In this document: positions 18,066-29,306 of the stretch, piece after piece
How the letters are laid out: every line of letters starts with the position of its first letter
Position numbering within the stretch: the first letter of the stretch is position 1
Origin: Saccharothrix espanaensis DSM 44229
GTDB taxonomy: Bacteria > Actinomycetota > Actinomycetes > Mycobacteriales > Pseudonocardiaceae
DNA: 64,000 bases
Reading direction: 5' to 3'
NCBI RefSeq assembly: GCF_000328705.1
Contig: NC_019673.1
Span: forward strand, 6,882,001 to 6,946,000
The notes under the pieces: generated by a model
Told to the model about the DNA's origin: nothing
Database searches by the model: none
Seen by the model: the letters and a program-made list of their open reading frames with translations, nothing else
Position numbers and translations under genes: made by a program

Positions 18066-18077
18066 TGGTCTAGACCT
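18066..18077 (+). promoter_or_regulatory. DasR-responsive element (dre)-like operator
   Basis: TGGTCTAGACCT matches the DasR consensus TGGTCTAGACCA at 11 of 12 positions. It lies 99 bp upstream of the chitin-active LPMO gene. DasR is the GntR-type repressor of chitin and N-acetylglucosamine genes in actinobacteria, so the context fits. Confidence 0.75.
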
Positions 18078-18176
18078 GCCGCCGCGTTGGGTGAAATGTC
18101 CGCCCAAAGCGGTTTCGGCTGCTTCGGGTACGGGCCGGCCCAGCGAAAGTCCTGTCCACCCGAAAGGAGCTGACAC

Positions 18177-18695
18177 ATGGCACTCCGCCGACGGATCGCC
18201 GCGTTGGCGGCCGGCGTACTCGCCGCGCCGCTGCTGGTGGTCGCACTGCCGACCTCCCAGGCGTTCGCCCACGGATACGTGTCGTCACCGCCCAGCAGGC
18301 AGGCGCAGTGCGCCAAGGGCACCGTGAGCTGTGGCGCCGTCAAGTACGAGCCGCAGAGCGTGGAAGGCCCGAAGGGGCTGCGCAGCTGCAACGGCGGCGT
18401 CGCAGGGTTCGCCGACCTGAACAACGACAGCAAGGGTTGGAAGGTCACGAGCGTCGGCCAGACGGTCACGTTCAACTGGGTGTTCACCGCCCGGCACCGC
18501 ACCTCCAACTACGAGTACTACATCGGCGGCAAGCGGGTCGGGTTCGTCGACGGCAAGAACCAGCAGCCGCCGGCGTCCGTGTCGCACACCATCAACCTCG
18601 GTGGCGTCACCGGCCAGCAGAAGGTGCTCGCCATCTGGAACATCGGCGACACCTCGAACGCGTTCTACGCCTGCATCGACGTCAACGTGAGCTGA
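18177..18695 (+). CDS. Secreted AA10 lytic polysaccharide monooxygenase, chitin-active type
   Basis: 172 residues from ATG 18177 with AAAGGAG upstream. A signal peptide (RRR, hydrophobic core) is cut after AFA, exposing His32 as the new N-terminus (HGYVSSPPSRQ). His32 and His107 (TARHRTS) form the copper histidine brace of AA10 (formerly CBM33). Paired Cys residues at 45, 52 and 71, and one near the end (YACIDV), suggest disulfides. The catalytic domain stands alone with no extra binding module. The enzyme oxidatively cleaves crystalline chitin outside the cell. The DasR-like site upstream supports chitin rather than cellulose. Confidence 0.93.
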   Translation: MALRRRIAALAAGVLAAPLLVVALPTSQAFAHGYVSSPPSRQAQCAKGTVSCGAVKYEPQSVEGPKGLRSCNGGVAGFADLNNDSKGWKVTSVGQTVTFNWVFTARHRTSNYEYYIGGKRVGFVDGKNQQPPASVSHTINLGGVTGQQKVLAIWNIGDTSNAFYACIDVNVS

Positions 18696-18729
18696 TGACG
18701 GCCTGAGGACGCGGCAAGACCGAACACCG

Positions 18730-18763
18730 GCGGGGGCGTGCCAGCCTGTAGGCACGCCCCCGC
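18730..18763. terminator. Bidirectional terminator hairpin between LPMO and SDR genes
   Basis: GCGGGGGCGTGCC (18730-18742) pairs perfectly with GGCACGCCCCCGC (18751-18763) around an 8-base loop. It lies between convergent genes, 34 bp after one stop and 9 bp before the other, and can serve both. Confidence 0.85.
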
Positions 18764-18772
18764 CCTTGCCGC

Positions 18773-19501
18773 TCAGCTCGTGAAACCGCCGTCCACGGCC
18801 AACTGCGTGCCCGTCACGTACCGGGCCTCGTCGGAGACCAGGTACGCCACCGCGGCCGCGACCTCGTCGGGCTGCCCGTACCGGCCGACCGCCGTGAGCG
18901 CGCGGATCGCGTCGGCCATCGGGTGGTCCTCGGGGTTCATGTCGGTGGCGGTCGGACCGGGGCAGACCAGGTTGACCGTGATGCCGCGCGGCCCCAGTTC
19001 CCGGCCCAGCGCCTTGGTCAGGCCCAGCAGGGCCGCCTTGCTCGCCGAGTACAGCGAGAAGCCGGGGAACGCGGCCCGCTCGGCGACGTTGCTGCCGATG
19101 CTCACGATCCGCCCGCCCGCGCCCAGGTGCGGCAGGGCCGCCTTGACCGCCAGGAACGGCGCGCGCACGTTCACGTCGAACGTCCGGTCGAACTCCTCGA
19201 CCCCCAGTTCCTCCACCGGTCCCACCAGGAACTCGGCGGCGTTGTTCACCACGATGTCCAGCCGGCCCAGGGTGGCCGCGGTCTCGGCGACCGCCGCCCC
19301 GATCGCCGCCGGGTCGGCGCTGTCCGCCCGGATCGCCAGCACCCGCCGGCCGATCGCCTTGATCTCCTCCACCACGTCGTCCGCGTTGCTCCGGTAGGTC
19401 AGCGCGACGTCCGCGCCGTCGCGCGCCAGCCGCCGCGCCACCGCCGCGCCGATCCCACGACTACCACCGGTGACCAGCGCGACCTTGCCTTCGATGTTCA
19501 T
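18773..19501 (-). CDS. SDR-family oxidoreductase
   Basis: 242 residues from ATG 19501. It is a classical short-chain dehydrogenase/reductase: cofactor motif TGGSRGIG at residues 12-19, NNAAE, catalytic Ser in IVSIGSN, YSASK (Tyr and Lys of the active site), and the C-terminal YVTGTQLAVDGG. The Arg after TYRS suggests NADP(H) preference. The substrate is unknown. An open frame continues upstream to 19702 but lacks family sequence. The upstream side borders the structured RNA candidate on the opposite strand. Confidence 0.93.
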   Translation of the reverse strand: MNIEGKVALVTGGSRGIGAAVARRLARDGADVALTYRSNADDVVEEIKAIGRRVLAIRADSADPAAIGAAVAETAATLGRLDIVVNNAAEFLVGPVEELGVEEFDRTFDVNVRAPFLAVKAALPHLGAGGRIVSIGSNVAERAAFPGFSLYSASKAALLGLTKALGRELGPRGITVNLVCPGPTATDMNPEDHPMADAIRALTAVGRYGQPDEVAAAVAYLVSDEARYVTGTQLAVDGGFTS

Positions 19502-19633
19502 GGCACCGATCGTGGTCGGCCGGCGGCCGGAAGTCCGGCGGCAATCGGACGTCGCGCCGGCGCCCGGGGACGGATCAAGAAACCCGTTGCGAGAGGCGCC
19601 GGTGACCGCATAGCGTTCTCGGTACACGAGGAA

Positions 19634-19732
19634 GGAGGTGGTCCGAAGTTGTATAGCTACAGGACTCTGCGTGAGGTGGCTGTCCGCTAGGACCTCCCCC
19701 AAGGTGGTCTGGGCGAATCCCAGGCAGCCACC
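19634..19732 (+). ncRNA. Candidate structured RNA (two nested/adjacent stems)
   Basis: GGAGGTGGTCC (19634-19644) can pair with GGACCTCC (19690-19697) as an 8-bp stem with a 3-base bulge, enclosing a 45-base loop. Immediately 3', GGTGGTCTGGG (19703-19713) pairs with CCCAG (19719-19723) and CCACC (19728-19732) around a CGAAT loop. A third hairpin, CCCGCAC with GTGCGGG, lies near 19768-19784. Frames here lack protein character. The block is flanked by GC-rich DNA of quite different texture. I do not recognise the RNA family with certainty. Confidence 0.5.
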
Positions 19733-19784
19733 CGGCCCCCGTGACCCCGAGCCCAGTCCAGCTCGGCCCGCACAGCGTGCGGGA

Positions 19785-20367
19785 GACGGTCAGGGGGCCG
19801 TTTCACGTTCCCGGCCCGCTCACCCACCGTGTGCGGCCCGCTGCACCACCTCACTCCGGCGAGACGGCCGGACCGGCCGTGCGAAGCCCCACGCCGCCGA
19901 TGCGGGAACCCGTCCGGTCACGGCCCGCCGGCCGCACGCGCACCACGTGGCTCGAAGCCGACAGCGCACCGGACAGGTCCGTCCGCACGACGAGCCTTCG
20001 CGTGCAGCCGCACGGTGTTCGGCGCGGTGACCCCACCTGACGACAGGCCGCGCAACGGCCCGCAGCGGCGCGCTCAGGGCCGGCACCGCACGGCCGGGCG
20101 GAACCGGCCCGCGCGCCCGCGACACGCCGGGCGCGGGCCGTCGCACCGCCGGGCCTCGGGTCCCGAGCCGAACCACAGCCCCGAAACCGGACGTGCCGCC
20201 GGTCTCGACTACGGTGATCGTTCACGCGGTTGAAAAGCCAGCCGCAAGCCACCAGGAGCCCAGCACGCTGGGCACCAGGGTCAGCGACCGCTGAGGGCTT
20301 GCCGGGGCTGGCACCGCCCTCCCTCGCGCGCGCCGGCCCGCTTTCGACGCGCGAGAGGAGCCCGACC
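19785..20367. other. Long non-coding stretch upstream of the ANTAR gene
   Basis: No supported gene is seen. Frames on both strands are Arg/Pro/Ala-rich and lack motifs. The 3' end holds GAGAGGAG, the ribosome site of the ANTAR gene. The stretch may be a long leader continuing from the structured element at 19634-19732. Confidence 0.45.
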
Positions 20368-20850
20368 GTGGTCGGGGACGACGGACTGGACGGAACGCTT
20401 GCCGCGCGGATCGCCAGCCTTGAGGCCGAGGTGTCGGGACTGCGCAAGGCGGTGCAGACCCGCACCGTCATCGGGCAGGCCACCGGCCTGATCGCGGCCG
20501 TGCAGGGCTGCACGCCTCAACAGGGGTTCCGGCTGCTGGTCGCCATGTCGCAACACCACAACGTGAAGCTGCACACCATCGCCGTGAAGCTGCTGGACCT
20601 GGCGGCCGAACTCGGACCACGCCGCGCCGTGCACGCGGTCCACCAGCCCAACGGCGAGGTGGACCCCGCCGACTGGCCCGGCACCGAGGTGGTGCACGCC
20701 GCGCGGCGGCTGGTCGCGGCCTACGACGCGGCCAACACCGCCGGCGCGGAACACCCCGAGGTGCGAAGACGACTGGCGGACCAGCTCGCCCTCGCCGGTC
20801 AACTGCTCGCCGAGAAGCTGGCCGAAGTCGGCTGGCTGCCCGACAGCTGA
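20368..20850 (+). CDS. ANTAR-domain RNA-binding protein
   Basis: 160 residues from GTG 20368, with GAGAGGAG eight bases upstream. A short coiled segment (ASLEAEVSGLRKAV) leads into an ANTAR domain: TRTVIGQATGLIAAVQGCTPQQGFRLLVAMSQHHNVKL at about residues 32-70. ANTAR domains bind paired hexanucleotide RNA hairpins and prevent termination. There is no GAF or receiver sensor, so the input is unknown. The last 52 bp overlap the 3' end of treZ on the other strand. A leader with hairpins upstream could be its own target. Confidence 0.85.
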   Translation: MVGDDGLDGTLAARIASLEAEVSGLRKAVQTRTVIGQATGLIAAVQGCTPQQGFRLLVAMSQHHNVKLHTIAVKLLDLAAELGPRRAVHAVHQPNGEVDPADWPGTEVVHAARRLVAAYDAANTAGAEHPEVRRRLADQLALAGQLLAEKLAEVGWLPDS

Positions 20851-22559
20851 ACCACCGCGAACGATTCGGCGGGCAGGCGCACCGCCTGCCCGACCACCTC
20901 CGCCGCACCCGAAGCCAGCAGCACAGCCGAACCTCGCTGCCCCGAACCCTGTGACGCGGACTCCGGCAGCGTGACCACGGCGTCGTCCGCACCGAGGTTG
21001 CACAGCACCCGCAGCCCGCCGCGCACCAGCACCAGCACGTCGCCGTCCTGCTCGACGCCGAACCGGTCCAGCCTCGGGTCCGACAGCTCCGGGTGCGACC
21101 GCCGCAGCGCGATCAGCCCCCGGTAGAGCTCCAGCACCCGCCGGTGCGGGTCGGCCGAGAGCTCGTCCCACACCAGCGTCGACCGCTCGACCGTCGCCGG
21201 GTCGACCGGGTCGGGCACGTCCGACTCGCCCCACCCGTGCCGGGCGAACTCGCGCCGCCGGCCGGTGCGCACCGCCTCCGCCAACTCCGGGTCCGGGAAG
21301 GAGGCGAAGAACTGCCACGGCGTGCTCGCCGCCCACTCCTCCCCCATGAACAGCATCGGCGTGTACGGCGAGCACAGCACGATCGCCGCCCCCACCGCGA
21401 GCCGCCCGAGCGGCACCGTCGCGGACAGCCGGTCGCCGGTCGCCCGGTTGCCGATCTGGTCGTGGTTCTGCAGGTACGCCAGGAACCGGTACCCCGGCAG
21501 CCGCCGGTCGACCGGGCGTCCGTGGTGCCGGTGCCGGAACGACGACCAGGTGCCGGCGTGGAAGAACACCTCCCGCAACGTCGAGGGCAGCGCGCCGGCG
21601 AAATCCGGGTAGTAGCCGAACGTCTCCCCGCTCAACGCCACGTGCAGCGCGTGGTGCAGGTCGTCGTCCCACTGCGCGGTCAGCCCGTACCCGCCGGCCT
21701 CGCGCGCGCTCACCAGCCGGGCGTCGTTCAGGTCGGACTCGGCGATCAGCGTCAACGGCCGGCCCAGTGCCGCCGACAGCGCGTCCACCTCGACCGCGAG
21801 CTGTTCCAGCACGTGCACCGCGCCCCGGTCGACCAGCGCGTGCACCGCGTCCAGCCGCAGCCCGTCGACGTGGAAGTCGCGCAGCCAACCCAGCGCGTTG
21901 TCGATCACGTACCGGCGCACGGCGTCGGAGTCCGCGCCGTCGAGGTTGAGGCCGGGACCCCAGTCGTTGCTGCCCGCGAAGTACGGCCCGAACCGGTCCA
22001 GGTACGCGCCGGAGGGCCCGAGGTGGTTGTAGACCACGTCCAGCAGCACGGCCAGGCCGCGCGCGTGACAGGCGTCCACGAACCGCTTGAACCCGTCCGG
22101 CCCGCCGTACGGCTCGTGCACCGCGCCCCACAGGACGCCGTCGTAGCCCCAGCCCGCGACCCCGTCGAACGAGTTCACCGGCATCACCTCGACGTGCGTG
22201 ATCCCGAGGTCCACCAAGTGGTCCAGCCGCTCGACGGCCCCGTCGAAGGTGCCCGCCGACGTGAACGTCCCGATGTGCAGCTCGTAGATCACCGCGCCGG
22301 GCAGCCCGCGCCCGGTCCACGTGCCGTCGGTCCACTCGAACGCCGTGTGGTCGTAGACCCGCGACGCCTCGTGCACCCCGTTGGGCTGCCAGAGCGAACG
22401 GGGGTCGGGCAGCGCGTCGCCGTCGAGCACGAACGCGTAGTCCACACCGTCCACATCGGAGTGCCACCACCCGCCGTCGCCGGCGGTCATCTCGTGGTCG
22501 TGTCCGTCCACCCGCACCTGGACGCGCTCGTGGTGCGGCGCCCACACCGAAAAGCTCAC
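20799..22559 (-). CDS. treZ: Malto-oligosyltrehalose trehalohydrolase
   Basis: 586 residues from GTG 22559 (GAGGAG just upstream), overlapping the treY stop by 4 bp (GTGA). It has an N-terminal CBM48-like beta domain (SFSVWAPHHERVQV), then a GH13 barrel: DVVYNHLGPSG, nucleophile in DGLRLDAVHAL, acid/base in IAESDLND, and QNHDQIGNR. The W-GYD and NDWGPGLN blocks are characteristic of TreZ. It releases trehalose from maltooligosyl-trehalose made by TreY. Cytoplasmic. The 3' end overlaps the ANTAR gene. Confidence 0.95.
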   Translation of the reverse strand: MSFSVWAPHHERVQVRVDGHDHEMTAGDGGWWHSDVDGVDYAFVLDGDALPDPRSLWQPNGVHEASRVYDHTAFEWTDGTWTGRGLPGAVIYELHIGTFTSAGTFDGAVERLDHLVDLGITHVEVMPVNSFDGVAGWGYDGVLWGAVHEPYGGPDGFKRFVDACHARGLAVLLDVVYNHLGPSGAYLDRFGPYFAGSNDWGPGLNLDGADSDAVRRYVIDNALGWLRDFHVDGLRLDAVHALVDRGAVHVLEQLAVEVDALSAALGRPLTLIAESDLNDARLVSAREAGGYGLTAQWDDDLHHALHVALSGETFGYYPDFAGALPSTLREVFFHAGTWSSFRHRHHGRPVDRRLPGYRFLAYLQNHDQIGNRATGDRLSATVPLGRLAVGAAIVLCSPYTPMLFMGEEWAASTPWQFFASFPDPELAEAVRTGRRREFARHGWGESDVPDPVDPATVERSTLVWDELSADPHRRVLELYRGLIALRRSHPELSDPRLDRFGVEQDGDVLVLVRGGLRVLCNLGADDAVVTLPESASQGSGQRGSAVLLASGAAEVVGQAVRLPAESFAVVQLSGSQPTSASFSASS

Positions 22560-24705
22560 TGATCTCCTCGCACCAGCAGTGCCACCGGGTAGTGGTCCAA
22601 CAGGTCGGCCAGCCGGGTGCGCGCGGGCCGCGACGTGAGCACGTCGGTCCACGCGCCGGGCGGCAGTGGCAGTTCGGTGCCGCCCCAGCCGCCCGCGGCG
22701 GCCAGGCCCACCGGCAGCCGGGTGGCCACCGCGATGACGCCGGTCCGCTCGAACGCGACGACGTGCGCCGCGCGCGGCCCGGACGCGGGCAGCGGCCGGT
22801 AGCCGCGGAACAGCTCCGGGCGGTCCCGCCGCAGCCGCAACGCCTTGTGCACCAGCAGGAGCTTGGCCGCGCCGGTCTCGTCCACCGGCGGCAGCCAGCC
22901 GTCGGCGATGGCGTCGAGCAGTTCACGGCGCACCGCGTAGTCCACCGGCCGCCGGTTGTCCGGGTCGACCAGCGACAGGTCCCACAGCTCGGTGCCCTGG
23001 TAGACGTCCGGCACGCCGGGCGCGGTGAGCTGCACCAGCTTCTGCCCCAGCGCGTTGGACCGGCCGGGGGCCTCGACCCGGGCGACGAACGCGGCCACGT
23101 CGGCGGCCAGCGGGCCGTCGAGCACCTCGCGCGGCCACGCCGCGACGGCCGCCTCGAACGGCTCGTCGTGGTCGACCCACGTGGTGCGGACCTTGGACTC
23201 CTTGGCCGCCTTGTCCAGGTAGCCCGCCATCCGGTCGGCGGTGATCGGCCACGCGCCCACCAGCGACTGCCAGGCCAGCAGGTTCAGCGACGGCTCGTCG
23301 ATCGGGTGCGCGGCGGTCCACCGGCGCACGGCGGCGGCGAACTCGTCCGGGATCTCGGCGAGCACGGCCAGCCGCGCCCGCACGTCCTCGGACCGCTTGG
23401 TGTCGTGGGTGGACAGCGCGGTCATCGCGGCCGGCGACCCGGCCTCGCGGGCCGCCGCGCGCCCGTGGAACTCGGTCGGGGACATGCCGAACCGGTCCGG
23501 CGCGCCGCCCACCTCGTTGAGCGCCACGAACCGGGTGTACCGGTAGAACGCGGTGTCCTCGGTGCCCTTGGCCACCACCATGCCGGAGGTCTGCTGGATC
23601 CGGGTGGCCAGTTCGCCCTCCGGATCGGCGCGGACCTGTTCGTCCAGCGCCCGCGCCGCGTCCGAGCCGACCGTCGCGATCGCGGTGTCCCACGCGTCCC
23701 GCCCCTCGGGCAGGTAGGACCGGTAGACCGGGAAGGCGGCCATCACCGCGGCCACCGCCCGCTCGGCCTGGTCGCGGTCCGGGTGGTCGACCAGCGCCGC
23801 GATCCGGCGCACCTCCGCGCGCAGGATCGTGCCCGCGACCAGTTCGCGGCACTCGTGCTCGACGGCGGCGAAGTCCGTGGGCACGCCCAGTTCCGCGGCC
23901 AGCGCCGTGTGGCCCGCTTCGCCCGCCGGGTCGACGAACAGCCCGCACACCTCGCGCAGCGCGTCGTAGCCGGTGGTGCCGTCGACCGGCCAGCTCGCGG
24001 GCAGCGCCTCGTCCGGGCCGAGGATCTTCTCCACGACCAGCCAGCAGCCGGCCCGCTCGCGCAGCCGCCGCACGTAGCCGCCGGGGTCGGCCAGGCCGTC
24101 CGGGTGGTCCACCCGGAGCCCGGTCACGTCGCCCGCCGCGACCCACCGCAGCACCTCGCCGTGCGTCGCCTCGAAGACCTCCGGGTCCTCGACGCGCACC
24201 CCGGCGAGGGTGGTGATGTCGAAGAACCGCCGGTAGTTGAGCTCGGCGTTGCCGCGCCGCCAGAACGCCGACACGTAGTGCTCGTGCTCCCGCTCGTCCT
24301 CGGGCGACCCGGCGAAGGGCAGCAGCAGCTTGCCCGAGGACCAGTCGATGTCGAAGTACTTCGCGTACCGCGACTTCTCGCCGTGCTGGAGGACGTCCCA
24401 CCACCACGGGTCGACCGGACCGTCCTCGACCGCCATGTGGTTGGGCACGATGTCCAGCACGAGCCCCAGCCCCACCTGCTTGAGCGCCTTGCCCAACGCC
24501 TGCCGGCCCGCCTCGCCGCCGAACTCCTCGCGCGCCCGCGTCGGGTCCACCACGTCGTAGCCGTGCGTGGACCCGGGCACCGCCTCCAGCAGCGGCGAGG
24601 CGTAGAGCGCGCCGACGCCCAGCGCGTCGAGGTAGTCGACGACCGCCTCCGCGTCGGCGAAGGTGAAGTCGGGGGTGAACTGGATCCGGTAGGTCGACGC
24701 CGGGC

Positions 24706-24709
<4 letters not shown>
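22556..24709 (-). CDS. treY: Maltooligosyl trehalose synthase
   Basis: 717 residues from ATG 24709, overlapping the glgX stop (ATGA). It starts STYRIQFTPDFTFADAEAVV, the TreY hallmark, followed by LGVGALYASPLLEAVPGSTHGYD, DIVPNHMA, nucleophile region GLRVDHPDGL, VVEKIL, and STHDTKRSEDVRAR. It rearranges the terminal alpha-1,4 bond of maltodextrins into an alpha,alpha-1,1 trehalosyl end. Coupled to treZ downstream, so both steps are made together. Confidence 0.96.
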
Positions 24710-26829
<2,120 letters not shown>

Positions 26830-26879
26830 AGGTGCTCCTTGAGGACGAGCTGGAACGATTTCGACCCTACGGTTCTAGA

Positions 26880-27215
26880 TCACCGTCTGCGGGTGTGCGA
26901 CCGGACGAGCTGCCCGCGGGCCGCCACGAGCAGCAGCCGGGCCTCCTGGAACTCGCCGTAGCGCAGGTGCTCGGCGGCCGCTTCCGCGCAGGCCACGGCC
27001 TGTTCGAGGGCGTCGTCGGCGGAGGGTTCGGTGCGCCTGAGGGCGTCCACCAAGGATTCTTCCGCCTGACGGGCGTTCGACACCTCGTCGAGGCGCTCCG
27101 ACGGCCGGACGGCGGCCAGCGCGTACTCGACGGCCCCCTCCAGGACGTCGCCGGGAGAGGTCGGGATCATCTGTTCGGGCACCGTCCCGGTGCGGGACAC
27201 CAACTCGGTGTTCAC
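26880..27215 (-). CDS. Small acidic helical protein of unknown function
   Basis: 111 residues from GTG 27215, with GGAGGTGG about nine bases upstream, which makes this start convincing. The protein is Ala/Glu-rich and looks all-helical (for example AEESLVDALRRTEPSADDALEQAVA). It has no membrane segment or known motif, except a basic end (RSHTRRR). It sits between malQ and glgX on the same strand, 50 bp from glgX and 88 bp from malQ. I do not recognise it; a role in the glycogen/trehalose cluster is only suggested by position. Confidence 0.65.
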   Translation of the reverse strand: MNTELVSRTGTVPEQMIPTSPGDVLEGAVEYALAAVRPSERLDEVSNARQAEESLVDALRRTEPSADDALEQAVACAEAAAEHLRYGEFQEARLLLVAARGQLVRSHTRRR

Positions 27216-27303
27216 TGGTGAATGCCACCTCCAAGGCCGGCACGGGTGACGGCTCGACGATACTCCGCAGTCGTGCGGCCCGCGGTGACGGGCGTGTTCT
27301 CGA

Positions 27304-29223
27304 TCACCGGCCGCGCCCTGCCACGAACGCGGCCGCCACCCGCCGCACACGGGTGTCGGTGAACAGGTCGGCCAGCCGGACCGGCAGCGGGATCCGCCAG
27401 TTCGGGTACTCGTCGACGGTGCCGGGCAGGTTCGGCTGGCGGGTCTCACCCAGCGCGTCCTGGGGCGATGTCAGGCACAGGAGGGACGGGGACTTCGCCA
27501 GCAGGGCGTGGAAAGCGGTAACCAGGTCATCGGCCGCCACCCCTTCCTGCTCCAGGAGCGCGACCAGTTCCGCGCGCTCCCGCTCCGCACTCCGGAATTC
27601 CCCGTCCGGGTCGCCCGCAAACTGCCCCAGATCGGCCCGCAGCCGAACGTGTTCGGCGTCGAGGAAACCGGCCACCGTCGGCAGGTCGTGGGTGGAGATG
27701 CTGGCCATCGCCGAGGTGGTCCACTCCCCCGGCGGGATCAGCGGGTGGCCGGGCCGGTCGTAGTCGCGCTGGAACCACAGCACGGCCGAGCTGAGCATGC
27801 CGTGCTCGTGCAGGCTCTCGGTGACCTTCGGCTCGACCGTGCCCAGGTCCTCCCCCACGACGACCGCGCCCGCCCGGTGCGCCTCCAAGGTCAGCACGGC
27901 CAGCATCGCGTCGGCGTCGTAGTGCACGTACGTGCCGCGACCGGCGGGCTCGCCCGGCGGGATCCACCACAGCCGCCACAGGCCCGCGACGTGGTCGATC
28001 CGGATGCCGTCGCCGTGCCGCAGCACGTTGCGCAGCACCGCGCGGAACGGCTCGTAGCCCTGCTCGGCGAGCCGGTCCGGCCGCCACGGCGGCAGGTTCC
28101 AGTCCTGGCCGAGCTGGCTGAACGCGTCCGGCGGCGCGCCCACCCGCACGTCGGGCGCGAACGCGTCGCGGATCGCCCACGTGTCCGCCCCGCCGGGGTG
28201 CACGCCCACCGGCAGGTCGTGCACGATGCCGACCGGCATCGACCCGGCGGCCTCCCGGGCGTCCGCGAGCTGGCGCTCGCACAGGTCCTGCAACCAGGCG
28301 TGGAACCGCACCCGCTCCGGGTCGGCGGTCGCGCCGGCCGGGTCGCGCTGCTGTGCCGGCCACTGCCGCCAGTCCGGGCCGTGGACCTCGGCGAGCGCGC
28401 AGAACCGCGCGAAGTCCCGCAGGTCGCCCTCGGGGTCGGGGTGCTCGACCAGCGGCCAGAGCAGCTCCAGCGCGGCCTTCTTGGCCGTCCACACGGCGTC
28501 GTAGTCGATCAGCTCGGTGTCGTTGTCGGGGCGCAGCGCGTCGACGGCCGCGCGGGTCGCCGCGTCGGCGTCCCGGTACGCGGTGGTGTCCTCGACCCGG
28601 AGGTAGAGCGGGTTGGCGAACCGGCGGCTGGACGGCGAGTACGGCGAGCGCTCGACCGGGACGACCGGCGCGACCGCCTGCACCGGGTTGACCAGCAGCA
28701 CGCCCGCGCCCAGCTCGTCGGCACTGCGCCGGGCGATCGTGGCGAGGTCGGCGAAGTCGCCCATGCCCCACGACTCGTCCGAGCGCATGGCGTAGAGCTG
28801 GAGCATCCAGCCCCAGACCTTGGGCACCGGGTCCAGCGCGCGCGGCGCGACCACCACCGTCCGCCCGCCCAGCCGGTGGTAGCCCAGCGGCGGCTCGGCG
28901 GGCAGCGCCAGCTCGCCGCCGTCCTCCAGCACCAGCACACCGGGACCGGGCAGCACGTCACCGGCCCGGAGCACCAGGGTCCCCGGCTCGGGCCGGGGCA
29001 CGGTCAGCGCCCGGCGCACCGCCTCCGGGGTCGACGCGTCCACGTCCAGTTGGGCCAGCACGGCCACCACGACGTCGGGGTCGACCTCCACCCGGCGCTG
29101 TCCGGAATCCTCGTAGTGGGTAGCCACCCCGTGCAGTTCGGCCAGTGCGGCCAGCTCGTCGTCCACGTGGGACAGCTTCGTCGCACCCGGTGCCCGGAAG
29201 CCAGGCGGGGTCACCGTGGTCAC
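27304..29223 (-). CDS. malQ: 4-alpha-glucanotransferase (amylomaltase)
   Basis: 639 residues; GTG 29223 was taken as start, and GTG 29214 is possible. GH77 features are present: WGMGDFADL near residue 155, nucleophile region GIRIDHVAGLWRLWWIP, acid/base VVGEDLGTVEP, and STHDLPTVAGF. The long N-terminal beta domain (about 130 residues) is typical of actinobacterial MalQ. It disproportionates maltodextrins, feeding glycogen metabolism and TreY. It lies 83 bp after the LacI-type regulator gene, so co-transcription is likely. Confidence 0.95.
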   Translation of the reverse strand: MTTVTPPGFRAPGATKLSHVDDELAALAELHGVATHYEDSGQRRVEVDPDVVVAVLAQLDVDASTPEAVRRALTVPRPEPGTLVLRAGDVLPGPGVLVLEDGGELALPAEPPLGYHRLGGRTVVVAPRALDPVPKVWGWMLQLYAMRSDESWGMGDFADLATIARRSADELGAGVLLVNPVQAVAPVVPVERSPYSPSSRRFANPLYLRVEDTTAYRDADAATRAAVDALRPDNDTELIDYDAVWTAKKAALELLWPLVEHPDPEGDLRDFARFCALAEVHGPDWRQWPAQQRDPAGATADPERVRFHAWLQDLCERQLADAREAAGSMPVGIVHDLPVGVHPGGADTWAIRDAFAPDVRVGAPPDAFSQLGQDWNLPPWRPDRLAEQGYEPFRAVLRNVLRHGDGIRIDHVAGLWRLWWIPPGEPAGRGTYVHYDADAMLAVLTLEAHRAGAVVVGEDLGTVEPKVTESLHEHGMLSSAVLWFQRDYDRPGHPLIPPGEWTTSAMASISTHDLPTVAGFLDAEHVRLRADLGQFAGDPDGEFRSAERERAELVALLEQEGVAADDLVTAFHALLAKSPSLLCLTSPQDALGETRQPNLPGTVDEYPNWRIPLPVRLADLFTDTRVRRVAAAFVAGRGR

Positions 29224-29306
29224 CCGATGGTCGCAGACGGTTCATCGCCGTTCACCACGCGGACGGGTGATCATCCGCCGTGGCCACCCCGGTCACCGCC
29301 GGCCGC

